Assembly: GCF_002208115.1 (NCBI RefSeq) | Contig: NZ_CP020946.1 | Location: 496,001-560,000, forward strand | Length of the DNA stretch: 64,000 nt | Direction: 5' to 3' | DNA from: Bdellovibrio bacteriovorus | Lineage (GTDB): Bacteria > Bdellovibrionota > Bdellovibrionia > Bdellovibrionales > Bdellovibrionaceae | Shown here: piece after piece, positions 9,591 to 17,678 of the stretch | Layout of the letters: every line of letters starts with the position of its first letter | How positions within the stretch are numbered: position 1 is the first letter of the stretch | Position numbers and translations under genes: made by a program | Notes under the pieces: generated by a model | What the model was told of the DNA's origin: nothing | Database searches by the model: none | The model's input: the letters and a program-made list of their open reading frames with translations, nothing else

Positions 9591-10542
9591 ATTTTCTCCA
9601 AACATCGCTGAATTCCATGTCCCCGAACAAACCCTTTGGTCGAAGGATCATCATAAGAATCAAAGCCAGGGAATAAATCACCATGCGCAGATCCACACCG
9701 GTCAGCTCCTGCAGCGGGCGCAGGGCTTCTGGCAAAACCGTGATGATGATCGCTGCCACGATGGACCCGGTCATGGAGCCCATGCCACCCAGAACAACCA
9801 TGATCACCGCATTCACACTTTGCAGGAAGGTGAAAGAGGACGGATTGATGAAATTAGTAAAGTGTGCAAACAATGCCCCCGCCACACCGGCAAAGAAGCT
9901 GGAAAGCACAAAGGCTTTCACTTTCATGCGGGTGGTGTTGATACCCATGGCTTCGGCAGCGATTTCGTCCTCACGAACGCTCAGGAATCCGCGACCGTGA
10001 CTGGAATGCATGACTCTCCAGATAGTGAAGAAGCAAATCACCAGCCAAACGGAAGCAAACATAAAGGCAAATGGAAACGAGCCGACACTGGGAATTCCTG
10101 AAAGACCGCGCGGTCCCCCCAGGAAGTCCATGTTCAACAGCGCCACGCGAATGATCTCGCCAAAACCCAGGGTCACGATGGCCAGGTAGTCACCCTTTAA
10201 ACGCAAAGAAGGCAGACCCACCAAGAAGCCCGCAGCCGCGGCGGCAAGGCCTGCGCCGATCACAAAAACAAAAGACTGAACAAGTTGCAGGGACTCAGGC
10301 AAAAAGCCCCATTTGGTGGAGGCGTAAGCCGAGAAATACGCGCCAATCGCCATAAAGCCCGCGTGTCCCAAAGAAAACTGGCCGGTGTAACCGTTTACCA
10401 GATTCAAGCTCATGGAAAGCAGACAGTTGACGGTCGCAAAAAGCAGAATCAGTTTGATATAGGCATTGACGCCAAAATCCAATCCGATTCCCAGAACAGC
10501 AAGGCATATCAGGGCCAGTGCCGGGTTTTTTAAGGCTTTCAT
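9571..10542 (-). CDS. livM: Branched-chain amino-acid ABC transporter permease LivM
   Basis: Inner-membrane permease of 323 residues with about eight to nine hydrophobic helices. LivM-type motifs are visible: NLVNGYTGQFSLGHAGFMAIGAY near the N-terminus (family core GxxSLGHAxFxxxGAY) and the cytoplasmic coupling segment VREDEIAAEAMGIN, where the EAA-like loop docks with the ATPases. It pairs with LivH. Its ATG overlaps the livH stop (ATGA at 10542), and its own end overlaps livG, so the whole unit is tightly coupled. Confidence 0.95.
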   Translation of the reverse strand: MKALKNPALALICLAVLGIGLDFGVNAYIKLILLFATVNCLLSMSLNLVNGYTGQFSLGHAGFMAIGAYFSAYASTKWGFLPESLQLVQSFVFVIGAGLAAAAAGFLVGLPSLRLKGDYLAIVTLGFGEIIRVALLNMDFLGGPRGLSGIPSVGSFPFAFMFASVWLVICFFTIWRVMHSSHGRGFLSVREDEIAAEAMGINTTRMKVKAFVLSSFFAGVAGALFAHFTNFINPSSFTFLQSVNAVIMVVLGGMGSMTGSIVAAIIITVLPEALRPLQELTGVDLRMVIYSLALILMMILRPKGLFGDMEFSDVWRKYVRRSA

Positions 10543-11444
10543 CAGACCTTCTCCACAGAGTATTTACCCAGCAGACCTGCCGGCTTAAAGATCAAAATCA
10601 CAATCAGAATTCCGAAAGCCAAAGCATCACGATAGGTGCTGGACAGATAAGCCACGACCATTTCTTCGGAAAGACCCATGATCATCGCGCCCAGAACCGC
10701 ACCGCCGACGTTGCCGATGCCACCCAGAACTGCGGCGACAAAAGCCTTCATTCCGATCATCATGCCCATCAAGGGATCAATTTTAGGATACTTCATGCCG
10801 ACCAGCACGCTGCCGATACCAGCCAAAGAAGAGCCGACGATAAATGTGAAAGCGATGATGCGGTCCGGGTTCACTCCCATCAGGCTGGCCACCATCGGGT
10901 TGGCGCTCACGGCCCGCATCGCGCGGCCGATTTTGGTTTTGAACAGCAGGAACTGAAGTCCCAGCATGGCGACAATCCCCACGCCCAGAACGGTCACATC
11001 AAAAGAGCGGATTTCAACGATACCGATAGAGAGGATCACAAAGTCTTTCATGACTTCAGGAAAAACTTTGGGATCGGCTCCAAAAACCACCTGACCGGAA
11101 TATTGCAAAAACAAACTGACACCGATGGCGGTGATCAGGACATTCAGTTTTGGAGAATTTCTTAAAGGACGATAAGCCAGACGTTCAATCACCAGCCCCA
11201 GAAGGCTGCAGCAGATCATCGTGATTACAATCAAAGTCAGAAGAGTGCTGAAACCGGGGTTGTTTTCAATTCCCAGCCAGCGGGCGAAATAGTAGGCGGC
11301 AAAGGCGCCCACCATATAGACATCCGAGTGGGCGAAGTTGATCATTTTCAGGATTCCGTACACCATCGTGTAGCCCAGGGCGATCAATGCATAGATGGAT
11401 CCAAGGCTCACTCCGTTGATCAAATGCTGTACGAAATCCTGCAT
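10542..11444 (-). CDS. livH: Branched-chain amino-acid ABC transporter permease LivH
   Basis: Inner-membrane permease, 300 residues. The N-terminus has the LivH pattern LINGVSLGSIYALIALGYT followed by VYGILKMINFAHSDVYMVGA (family: GxxYALxAxGxxLxYGxxxxINFAHG). The coupling loop reads KIGRAMRAVSANPMVASLMGVN. It dimerises with LivM to form the channel. It begins only 8 bases after the end of the binding-protein gene, so one transcript is likely for all five genes. Confidence 0.95.
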   Translation of the reverse strand: MQDFVQHLINGVSLGSIYALIALGYTMVYGILKMINFAHSDVYMVGAFAAYYFARWLGIENNPGFSTLLTLIVITMICCSLLGLVIERLAYRPLRNSPKLNVLITAIGVSLFLQYSGQVVFGADPKVFPEVMKDFVILSIGIVEIRSFDVTVLGVGIVAMLGLQFLLFKTKIGRAMRAVSANPMVASLMGVNPDRIIAFTFIVGSSLAGIGSVLVGMKYPKIDPLMGMMIGMKAFVAAVLGGIGNVGGAVLGAMIMGLSEEMVVAYLSSTYRDALAFGILIVILIFKPAGLLGKYSVEKV

Positions 11445-11452
11445 GCACGTCC

Positions 11453-12574
11453 TTATGGGTTGATGGTCGTCACAAACTTGCGGTTGTTGCCGTCCACCTG
11501 GATGACCACCGCGCTTTTCACAGCGTCACGGTTTTCATTCAGGCTGATTTTCCCGGTCACACCAGGGAAATCTTTTGTCTTGGATAGTTCATCACGAATG
11601 GCTTTGCCTGACAAGTCTGGCGCGCGTTCAATCGCTGCCACCAGGATTTTCGCAGCATCGTAACCCAAGGCTGCCAAAGCATCCGGAGTTTCATTGTACT
11701 TGGCTTTGAACTTTTTGATGAACTCAGTCACCGCAGGATCCGTGGATTCAGTGGTGTAGTGGTTGGAATAGTAGTTACCGTTGATGGCTTCTTTGCCGAT
11801 CTCGTACAATTTGTCAGAATCCCATCCGTCGCCACCCATCAAAGGCACTTTCACGCCCAATTGGCGGGCTTGCTGGGCAATCAGACCCACTTCAGTGTAA
11901 TAACCCGGAACATAGATCGCTTCCGGATTTTTAGAGCGGATTTGAGTCAGCTGGGCTTTGAAGTCAATGTCACCGGCCTGATAGCTCAGGTCCGCAACGA
12001 TCTCGCCGCCGCCTTTTTTGAATTCCGCAGCGAACACGTCCGCCAGACCCACGCTGTAGTCGTTTTTCACGTCACGCAGGATTGCGGCTTTTTTGATCTT
12101 CAGGTTTTCTTTCGCGAACTTTGCCATCACCATGCCCTGGAATGGGTCGATGAAGCAGACGCGGAAGACATAATCACCGGCTTTGGTTACATCCGGATTC
12201 GTGGAAGCCGGAGAGACAAAAGGAACTTTGTTGGACTGGGCAATCGGAGCCGCCGCTTTGGATCTGCCGCTGGCAACGCCACCGATGATCGCTACGACAT
12301 TGTTTTGAGTGATCAAGCGGGTCACGGCAGAAGCCGCTTCTTCGTTTTTACCCTGATCGTCCAAAGTCACCAGGCTGATTTTTTTGCCTTTGACTCCGCC
12401 TGCGGCGTTGATTTCATCCAATGCCAGGCGCACACCTTTGTTGGAGCTTAGGCCAAACGTGGCATCGCTTCCAGTCAGGGAATCGTATTCACCGATAACA
12501 ATTTCATTTTCTTTTTTGGTGCAGCCGCTGACTAGTGGCAGAACCAAAATCAGAGCCAAGAGGAGTTTTTTCAT
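11453..12574 (-). CDS. livK: Branched-chain amino-acid binding lipoprotein (LivK/LivJ type)
   Basis: Periplasmic substrate-binding component, 373 residues, first gene of the transporter unit. The signal peptide ends in a lipobox (LPLVSGC), so the protein is probably lipid-anchored, unlike the soluble E. coli LivJ/LivK. The mature part has the type I periplasmic-binding fold: GEYDSLTGSDATFG at the start of lobe 1, LDEINAAGGVKGKKI, IIGGVASGRSKAAAPIAQ in the ligand-contact loop and LAALGYDAAKIL in lobe 2. Family members bind leucine, isoleucine, valine or other amino acids; the precise ligand cannot be told here. Confidence 0.92.
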   Translation of the reverse strand: MKKLLLALILVLPLVSGCTKKENEIVIGEYDSLTGSDATFGLSSNKGVRLALDEINAAGGVKGKKISLVTLDDQGKNEEAASAVTRLITQNNVVAIIGGVASGRSKAAAPIAQSNKVPFVSPASTNPDVTKAGDYVFRVCFIDPFQGMVMAKFAKENLKIKKAAILRDVKNDYSVGLADVFAAEFKKGGGEIVADLSYQAGDIDFKAQLTQIRSKNPEAIYVPGYYTEVGLIAQQARQLGVKVPLMGGDGWDSDKLYEIGKEAINGNYYSNHYTTESTDPAVTEFIKKFKAKYNETPDALAALGYDAAKILVAAIERAPDLSGKAIRDELSKTKDFPGVTGKISLNENRDAVKSAVVIQVDGNNRKFVTTINP

Positions 12575-12599
12575 GTGGACCTCGCTGTGGGTTGCTTAA

Positions 12600-12613
12600 A
12601 TGGAATACTCCAT
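12600..12613. promoter_or_regulatory. Candidate operator palindrome upstream of livK
   Basis: ATGGA-ATAC-TCCAT is a perfect 5+5 inverted repeat 26 bases upstream of the livK start. Its position fits a repressor or activator site controlling the liv unit. No protein can be assigned from sequence alone. Confidence 0.3.
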
Positions 12614-12663
12614 AGAATTCAAGCTCCTACAGTCGAGGTCAAGGTAAAAACGTGAGGACGGGT

Positions 12664-13653
12664 CTAAGTTGCCAGAACACTCGCCAGCGAGATCAGATCC
12701 AACTGGTTTTTCTTTTCGTTCTTGTACACGAGCTCCAAAGGCACCTGAATAAGTCGTTCACCTTCAGTGCCGATCATGACGTCGCAATAACCTTTGAACA
12801 AAGCGTCCACAGCGGCAGCGCCCATGCGGCTGGCAAGAATACGGTCGGCCGCGGTTGGAGATCCGCCACGTTGTTGGTGTCCAAGAATACAGACTTTTGC
12901 GTCCATGCCGGATTTTTTGCGGATGGCATCAGCAAGATCATACGCGCGCCCTGGTTTCTGTCCTTCAGCGGTGATGATGATGCTGCTGGTTTTACCACGG
13001 GATTTGGCTTCGTTGATGCGGTCGATGGCTTTTTCAACTGTGGTGTTGGCATCCGGAGTGAAGATTTCTTCCGCACCACCCGCAAGACCGACGTGAGAGG
13101 CGATGAAGCCTGAGTTTCTGCCCATCACTTCCACGATAAACAAGCGGTCGTGAGACGCAGCGGTGTCACGAATGCGGTCAATTGCTTCAAGGGCGGTGTT
13201 CACAGCCGTATCAAAGCCGATGGTTTTATCACTGCCAAAGATGTCATTGTCGATAGTGCCAGGAACGCCGACCACCGGGATCTGATGCTCTTCCCAAAGG
13301 GCGTGAGCACCGCGGAAGGAACCATCACCACCGATGCAGACCAAGGCATCAAGTCCCAAATTTTTGATATTCTGAGCGGCGCGCGCGCGGCCTTCAGGGC
13401 GCATGAATTCTGTGGAGCGGCCGGTTTTCAGCATAGTGCCGCCGCGTTGGATGATGTTGGCCATGTCACGAAGTTGCAATGGCTCGATCTTGTTGTCGAT
13501 CATGCCGACATAGCCGTTGTGAATTCCGTACACTTCAAGTTTTTGCGAGATCCCCACACGCACAACTGCGCGGATTGCCGCATTCATACCCGGGGCATCG
13601 CCACCGCTTGTGTACACACCGATTTTCTGAATTTTCTTATCAAACTGAGCCAT
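12664..13653 (-). CDS. pfkA: ATP-dependent 6-phosphofructokinase
   Basis: Cytoplasmic glycolytic enzyme that phosphorylates fructose 6-phosphate to fructose 1,6-bisphosphate. Family motifs are complete: GGDAPGMNAAIRAVVR (ATP/substrate loop), CIGGDGSFRGA (GGDGS identifies the ATP-type family), VVGVPGTIDNDIFGSDKTIGFDTA with the catalytic TIDND, VEVMGRNSGFIA and GHQQRGGSPTAADR. Length of 329 is close to bacterial PfkA (about 320). It lies downstream of livK in the opposite direction of no neighbour, as a probable single-gene unit on the minus strand. Confidence 0.96.
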   Translation of the reverse strand: MAQFDKKIQKIGVYTSGGDAPGMNAAIRAVVRVGISQKLEVYGIHNGYVGMIDNKIEPLQLRDMANIIQRGGTMLKTGRSTEFMRPEGRARAAQNIKNLGLDALVCIGGDGSFRGAHALWEEHQIPVVGVPGTIDNDIFGSDKTIGFDTAVNTALEAIDRIRDTAASHDRLFIVEVMGRNSGFIASHVGLAGGAEEIFTPDANTTVEKAIDRINEAKSRGKTSSIIITAEGQKPGRAYDLADAIRKKSGMDAKVCILGHQQRGGSPTAADRILASRMGAAAVDALFKGYCDVMIGTEGERLIQVPLELVYKNEKKNQLDLISLASVLAT

Positions 13654-13694
13654 GGGATAAAGGCTACCCCGGGATTATCATAGAGACAAAATAA

Positions 13695-13721
13695 AAAAGG
13701 CGTCCTTGCGGGACGCCTTTT
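13695..13721 (-). terminator. Rho-independent terminator after the HU gene
   Basis: Perfect 11-bp stem AAAAGGCGTCC / GGACGCCTTTT with loop TTGCG. Read on the minus strand it is followed by a T-rich tract, 24 bases beyond the HU stop codon. Confidence 0.9.
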
Positions 13722-13744
13722 CAGAAATCGAAATCAGGGGTTAA

Positions 13745-14017
13745 TTACTTAACCATAGATTTGAATTCAGCACCTGCGCGGAACTTCGGAGCCCATGCAG
13801 CAGGGATTTTGATCGCTTTGCCAGTTTGTGGGTTGCGACCAGTGCGAGCTTTACGTTTAGCTTTAGTGAAAGTACCGAAGCCAACCAATTTAACATCGTC
13901 ACCTTTTTTAACGGATTTTTTGATGTTTTCTACAGCGCAATCAAGGATTGCTTCTGCTTGAGCTTTGGAAACTTTTGTTTCAGTAGCGATTTTTTCGATA
14001 AGTTGAGCTTTGTTCAT
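13745..14017 (-). CDS. hup: HU-family DNA-binding protein
   Basis: Nucleoid protein of 90 residues, the normal HU length. It begins MNKAQLIEKIATETKVSKAQA (helix pair), has VKLVGFGTFTKAKRKARTGRNP and then KAIKIPA, where the Pro at the tip of the beta-arm (GRNPQTG) intercalates into DNA. HU dimers bend and compact DNA. It is transcribed alone, with a clear -10 box upstream and a strong terminator downstream; the ribosome site AGGAG lies 6 bases before the ATG. Confidence 0.96.
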   Translation of the reverse strand: MNKAQLIEKIATETKVSKAQAEAILDCAVENIKKSVKKGDDVKLVGFGTFTKAKRKARTGRNPQTGKAIKIPAAWAPKFRAGAEFKSMVK

Positions 14018-14058
14018 TTGAACTCCTCTTGTTGGACACGTTTGTGTATCCGATGTTG

Positions 14059-14064
14059 ATTATA
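14059..14064 (-). promoter_or_regulatory. -10 box of the HU promoter
   Basis: A perfect TATAAT on the minus strand, 42 bases upstream of the HU start codon. The -35 region is weak. The match to the housekeeping -10 consensus and its position in the only gap support it. Confidence 0.55.
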
Positions 14065-14178
14065 AAATCGTGATGATAACTCTTCGTCATCCAATGACAG
14101 CCCCATGAAAATCCATAATCAGAATTTCGTCAACTGCAAAATGTGAAAAGGTCTCTGAGTGTGGTTTTGCGGCTGATA

Positions 14179-14400
14179 CTAATGTTTGTCTTCGCCTGGA
14201 TAATCATCATCATCCATGGAAGTTAAAGCATCACTTGAAGAATCTTTGACGGGAATTCGGTAGGACTCAGAGGCCCACTCGCCAAGATCAATAAGTCTGC
14301 ATCTTTCAGAGCAGAAAGGGCGGAAGGGATTTTCGTTTGAGTACAAAGCCAAACGCCCGCATTGCGGGCATTTGACCTGTCGAGATTGAGATTCGGTCAT
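14179..14400 (-). CDS. yacG: YacG-type zinc protein (DNA gyrase inhibitor family)
   Basis: Small protein of 73 residues. The four zinc ligands are in VKCPQCGR (residues 10-16) and [15 protein letters not shown], the exact YacG arrangement C-x2-C-x(n)-C-x3-C followed by RxIDLGxW. In E. coli YacG binds gyrase B and inhibits supercoiling; that role is assumed by family. The acidic C-terminal tail ([13 protein letters not shown]) is also seen in relatives. It lies upstream of the HU gene on the same strand, separated by 161 bases. Confidence 0.9.
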   Translation of the reverse strand: MTESQSRQVKCPQCGRLALYSNENPFRPFCSERCRLIDLGEWASESYRIPVKDSSSDALTSMDDDDYPGEDKH

Positions 14401-14446
14401 AGTCGAAATTTATTCCAAGTCCCGCACCCAGTGCAAGACGCGGAGC

Positions 14447-15154
14447 TTAGTAACGCTTGAAAACACCCGTTGCGAACTTCGTCGCAACACCATTGTGCGG
14501 GAAGTAAAGTTCGTAAGCGAACTGATTCTGCGCCAAAGTGCCTTCTTTCACCATCACCTGGATCAGGCGAAGACCACCACCGTTCAGGTAAGAACCCTGA
14601 GCGCGGATTTCAAAGCCTTTGCTGCTGTTGATCAGGCTGAAAGTGTTGTTGTTGGAAAGAATCAGCGGGTTGAAAGCAACACCACCTGCGTTGATTCCCA
14701 GGCTCAATGTGTACTGATACCAGTTTGGAGCAGGGTATGCTTCAAATCTGATCACCGGTCTCATGGAACCGTCGATAGAGAAAGAAATCATCAGGGAGCC
14801 GGACGCCCAGTTTTCACACTTGGCCAAACCAGCTTCGATACCCCAGATAGTGCGACCACACACTGCCAACGCTTCTTTCAGGAAGGTTGCATAAGCACCA
14901 CTGTTCACAATGCTCAGGCTGCCGCGGTAGTTCGTGTTATTACCATAATAGTTATAGTCATAGAATTGGACAGGGCCGGTTACGACGTTGCCGCCGCCAT
15001 TTACCACAACGCAAGATGATCCATTCCAGACAGTGCCAACAGCACAGTTAGGGATCACACCGGTATTGGTGTTTCCACCACCACCACTTTTTCCGCACGC
15101 CGCTAAAACCAGCGCGCTATAGATCGCGATAAACGATACGATGATCCTTTTCAT
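14447..15154 (-). CDS. Exported lipoprotein, unknown family
   Basis: A 235-residue protein with a lipoprotein signal (YSALVLAACGKSGGGGNTN, Cys in LAAC) and a Gly/Asn-rich flexible linker after the Cys. The mature part is rich in aromatic and Asn residues (FYDYNYYGNNTNYRG) and looks all-beta. Four Cys in the mature region (NCAVG, SSCVV, AVCGR, AKCEN) could form disulphides in the periplasm. I do not recognise the family. It is probably its own unit, ending 46 bases upstream of yacG. Confidence 0.8.
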   Translation of the reverse strand: MKRIIVSFIAIYSALVLAACGKSGGGGNTNTGVIPNCAVGTVWNGSSCVVVNGGGNVVTGPVQFYDYNYYGNNTNYRGSLSIVNSGAYATFLKEALAVCGRTIWGIEAGLAKCENWASGSLMISFSIDGSMRPVIRFEAYPAPNWYQYTLSLGINAGGVAFNPLILSNNNTFSLINSSKGFEIRAQGSYLNGGGLRLIQVMVKEGTLAQNQFAYELYFPHNGVATKFATGVFKRY

Positions 15155-15348
15155 AATAAACCTCTCTCTCGATATTTTTCCTCACTTACACTGCAATACA
15201 TGAGTCATGCCAGAGCACGGGATTGTTGAAAGAGGGTTTAAATGCAGATGGGGCGCGCCGAGGTGTTTACTTATTTATAAGGTCAGCCATTTTGTGTCAC
15301 AGGCTGCGCCGATGGCGAGGGGTGAATACTGCAATGGAACATGAAAAA

Positions 15349-15371
15349 CCCTGTCTCAATCTGAGACAGGG
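15349..15371 (-). terminator. Terminator after the 146-residue exported protein gene
   Basis: CCCTGTCTCA (15349-15358) pairs perfectly with TGAGACAGGG (15362-15371). On the minus strand it is followed by TTTTT, 30 bases past the stop of the gene starting at 15841. Confidence 0.85.
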
Positions 15372-15400
15372 GGGGGAACTTATTGAAAGCACTGCGGGTT

Positions 15401-15841
15401 TTAGTCGCCGCGAGCGATGTCGGCTGTGCTGGAGATGCCCACGGCATTGCCGGCCTCATCCAGGTCAACATGGAAGCGAACGTTGGTTTCGCCCAGCGGG
15501 CGGTAGGTGATCAGCAGATTGCACACGGCGGATTTTCCACTCTGGTCGACGCTGCATTTGGTGTCGGTGTGGGAAACAGCACTTGTCATGTTTTCCAGAT
15601 CCTGGCCTTCGGAAAGGCGGGTCAGGATCTCGTCGTTGTAGGCCTGAACTTTGGCCAGAATCTCTGTCAGCTTTTCTTCGGGGCGAACATCACCAGTCAG
15701 GCGCATTGAAGCGGCATTTTGTTCCAGAAGAGTCAGGGCCTGCTCTTGCAGTTTTTGATCATTCAAAGAATCAAAAGCCGAAGCTGAGGCTTGGGTCGCA
15801 AAAACAAAAGACATCAAAAATACAGTCATCGACACGCGCAT
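15401..15841 (-). CDS. Small exported protein, unknown
   Basis: A 146-residue protein with a Sec signal peptide (cleavage near ATQASASA). The mature part is largely helical for the first half (LNDQKLQEQALTLLEQNAAS), then has a beta-rich end with a Cys pair (DTKCSVDQSGKSAVC) spaced for a disulphide, followed by ITYRPLGETNVRFHVDLDE. Family not recognised. It has its own terminator and a divergent neighbour, so it is probably monocistronic; AGGAT lies just upstream of the start. Confidence 0.75.
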   Translation of the reverse strand: MRVSMTVFLMSFVFATQASASAFDSLNDQKLQEQALTLLEQNAASMRLTGDVRPEEKLTEILAKVQAYNDEILTRLSEGQDLENMTSAVSHTDTKCSVDQSGKSAVCNLLITYRPLGETNVRFHVDLDEAGNAVGISSTADIARGD

Positions 15842-16038
15842 GGAATCCTCCGGATTTTTTTTAAAGTATGTCGAAGATGGTTCTTAGCAGAATTTGTGCC
15901 TGCCGGAGATGAGCTTTGTTTTGATTCCAGTGACTATGCTTGAGTGAGGTGAACATTTTCTGTCACTGCGGGTGGAAACTTTCACGCCACGTTTTGCACA
16001 TGGGACTTTAATCTTAAATATGGTATGGTGCTGTCCCT

Positions 16039-16860
16039 ATGAGCCGCGAAACTAAAAAATATCTTCCCTATATTCTGGCGACACTTCTTCTGGTGGGACT
16101 TATTGTTATGGTTCAGACGCAAAAACCGTTGAAGGCCCGCACTTCAGGAGCGTCTTTCGCGCAGCAGGCCGGATATTTCTTTTTGCCTCCGGGAAGTGCC
16201 AAGGTTTCGGATGTGACTGAGGCTCAATACCGAGCCCTGCTGACTGATTTTCAGGTGAAGTACATCATGCCGGTGTTCAACAGCACCGGAAGACCTCTGC
16301 TGATTCCGGCGGAATGGGAAAACCCTTACTTTGCGGCCTTTGCCCAGAACAAAGACACTTATATGCAGGTGTCTTTGTGGGGTGGAATGGCCAGAGCGCC
16401 AGGGGCTTCGCTGCCGGTTCTGGCGGGAATTCTTTGTCACGAAATTGGTCACGTGATTGCCGGAGAGCCTCGTCAAACTTTCACCGGGGCGGAGTGGTCG
16501 TCTTCGGAAGGTCAGTCGGATTTTTATGCTGCGAAAGACTGCCTGCCGCAGTTTTTGAAAGCGCATCCGGAACTGGTTGCTGATATCAATCCGCAGGTGC
16601 TTGCACTTTGTGGGGGCAATGAACTTTGCGCCCGAGTTGCGCAGACCGGGGTTGAAATGGTGCAGTTCTTTAAACGCTATGATTCACAAAAATCAGATGA
16701 TGTATCTTTGTGGACACCGGCTCCGGCAGCAGAACAGTTGCTAAGAAACGTATATCCATCCCATCAATGCCGTCTGGATACTTATCTTGCAGGGGCTTTG
16801 TGTCAGACGGGCGGCAGTTGCTCAGCTCCGGCGTGCTGGACGGCGAATAATCAGGAATAA
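16039..16860 (+). CDS. Predicted membrane-anchored zinc metallopeptidase
   Basis: A 273-residue protein with one N-terminal membrane helix (about 8-26, YILATLLLVGLIVMV) and a periplasmic domain. CHEIGHVIAGE (about residues 134-144) carries the HExxH zinc motif; SSSEGQSDFYAAKDC about 20 residues later supplies a candidate third ligand (Glu or Asp), the gluzincin-like layout. Six Cys near the C-terminus (CGGNELC, HQCRL, ALCQTGGSCSAPAC) suggest disulphides. I cannot assign a named family. The last 39 bases overlap the convergent Lgt-like gene. Confidence 0.75.
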   Translation: MSRETKKYLPYILATLLLVGLIVMVQTQKPLKARTSGASFAQQAGYFFLPPGSAKVSDVTEAQYRALLTDFQVKYIMPVFNSTGRPLLIPAEWENPYFAAFAQNKDTYMQVSLWGGMARAPGASLPVLAGILCHEIGHVIAGEPRQTFTGAEWSSSEGQSDFYAAKDCLPQFLKAHPELVADINPQVLALCGGNELCARVAQTGVEMVQFFKRYDSQKSDDVSLWTPAPAAEQLLRNVYPSHQCRLDTYLAGALCQTGGSCSAPACWTANNQE

Positions 16861-17646
16861 TCCCAGCGCCATAATCGTCAGACTGATCCAACTTGAAATG
16901 GACAATCCCAAAGAAGGCCCACGGAAATCATCGCGGAAGGCCTCCATCAACAGACGTCCCATTCCATGCAGCACCATCCATAAGAAAAAGATGCTGCCCG
17001 GATTTTTTAAGAGCTTGGGACGAAGTGCCTGAGCCGTGGTTTCAGTTCCCAGCAAAATGAAAAGCACTCCCAGTTCCCAAAGCGAAGCATAGGCCTGGGT
17101 CGGGTGCAGACCATTCACGGCCCAGGGCAGATCGCAGCTTCCGCCATAACAACATCCCGCCAGCAGGCACGCCACGCGACCCAGGACATAAGCAAAAGAC
17201 AAGACCGGCGCAAACAGATCCAGGTAATCCTCAAACTGAACCCTGGCCACAAAGATCATATATAATAGACAGCACAAGCCCGCCAGAATTGCGCCGCCAT
17301 AAAAAACAAACCCGCCATTCCAGAAATAGAAGATGCGGGTGAAGTCTTCCTGATAGTGCTCGAAGTTTTCATAGAATACGTGAAGCAGGCGGCCGCCAAT
17401 AAATCCCGTGACCATGATGATAAGACTTAGGTCCAGAGCGACCTTCCGGGAAAGTTCAAACTTATCCGCGCGGGCACTGATCCAAATCAGACAAAGGCAC
17501 ACCGTCAGACTCAAAACGAGATAGTAAGTGGGAACGTTCAGAGTTGATGACAGGGGGATAAAAGGAAACAAGCGGCCTCCGCTATATACCGACGATAGAC
17601 TTAATTTTCTTTGATTACCAAGAATATTCAAGACGATTCTGGTCAA
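16822..17646 (-). CDS. Lgt-like prolipoprotein diacylglyceryl transferase family protein
   Basis: A 274-residue polytopic membrane protein. Lgt family landmarks are visible: GGRLLHVFYENFEHY, FYFWNGGFVFYGGAILAG, GRVACLLAGCCYG and LHPTQAYASLWE. Canonical Lgt moves diacylglycerol onto the lipobox Cys of prolipoproteins. By eye against E. coli Lgt, the essential His103 in SFHGG is Tyr here (VFYGG) and Asn146 in GRLGNFING is Cys (GRVACLLAG), while the Arg is kept. So this may be a divergent paralogue with another substrate. Its start is only 32 bases from the divergent cNMP-domain gene. The first 40 residues fit poorly, so a later start is possible. Confidence 0.8.
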   Translation of the reverse strand: MTRIVLNILGNQRKLSLSSVYSGGRLFPFIPLSSTLNVPTYYLVLSLTVCLCLIWISARADKFELSRKVALDLSLIIMVTGFIGGRLLHVFYENFEHYQEDFTRIFYFWNGGFVFYGGAILAGLCCLLYMIFVARVQFEDYLDLFAPVLSFAYVLGRVACLLAGCCYGGSCDLPWAVNGLHPTQAYASLWELGVLFILLGTETTAQALRPKLLKNPGSIFFLWMVLHGMGRLLMEAFRDDFRGPSLGLSISSWISLTIMALGLFLIIRRPARRS

Positions 17647-17678
17647 GGGCCCGGAACTACAGACATAATAAGGCCTAT

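Noticed and set aside
12664-13113. Plus-strand frames opposite pfkA
   Set aside because: pfkA is complete with all family motifs; the opposite frames have no ribosome sites or domains.
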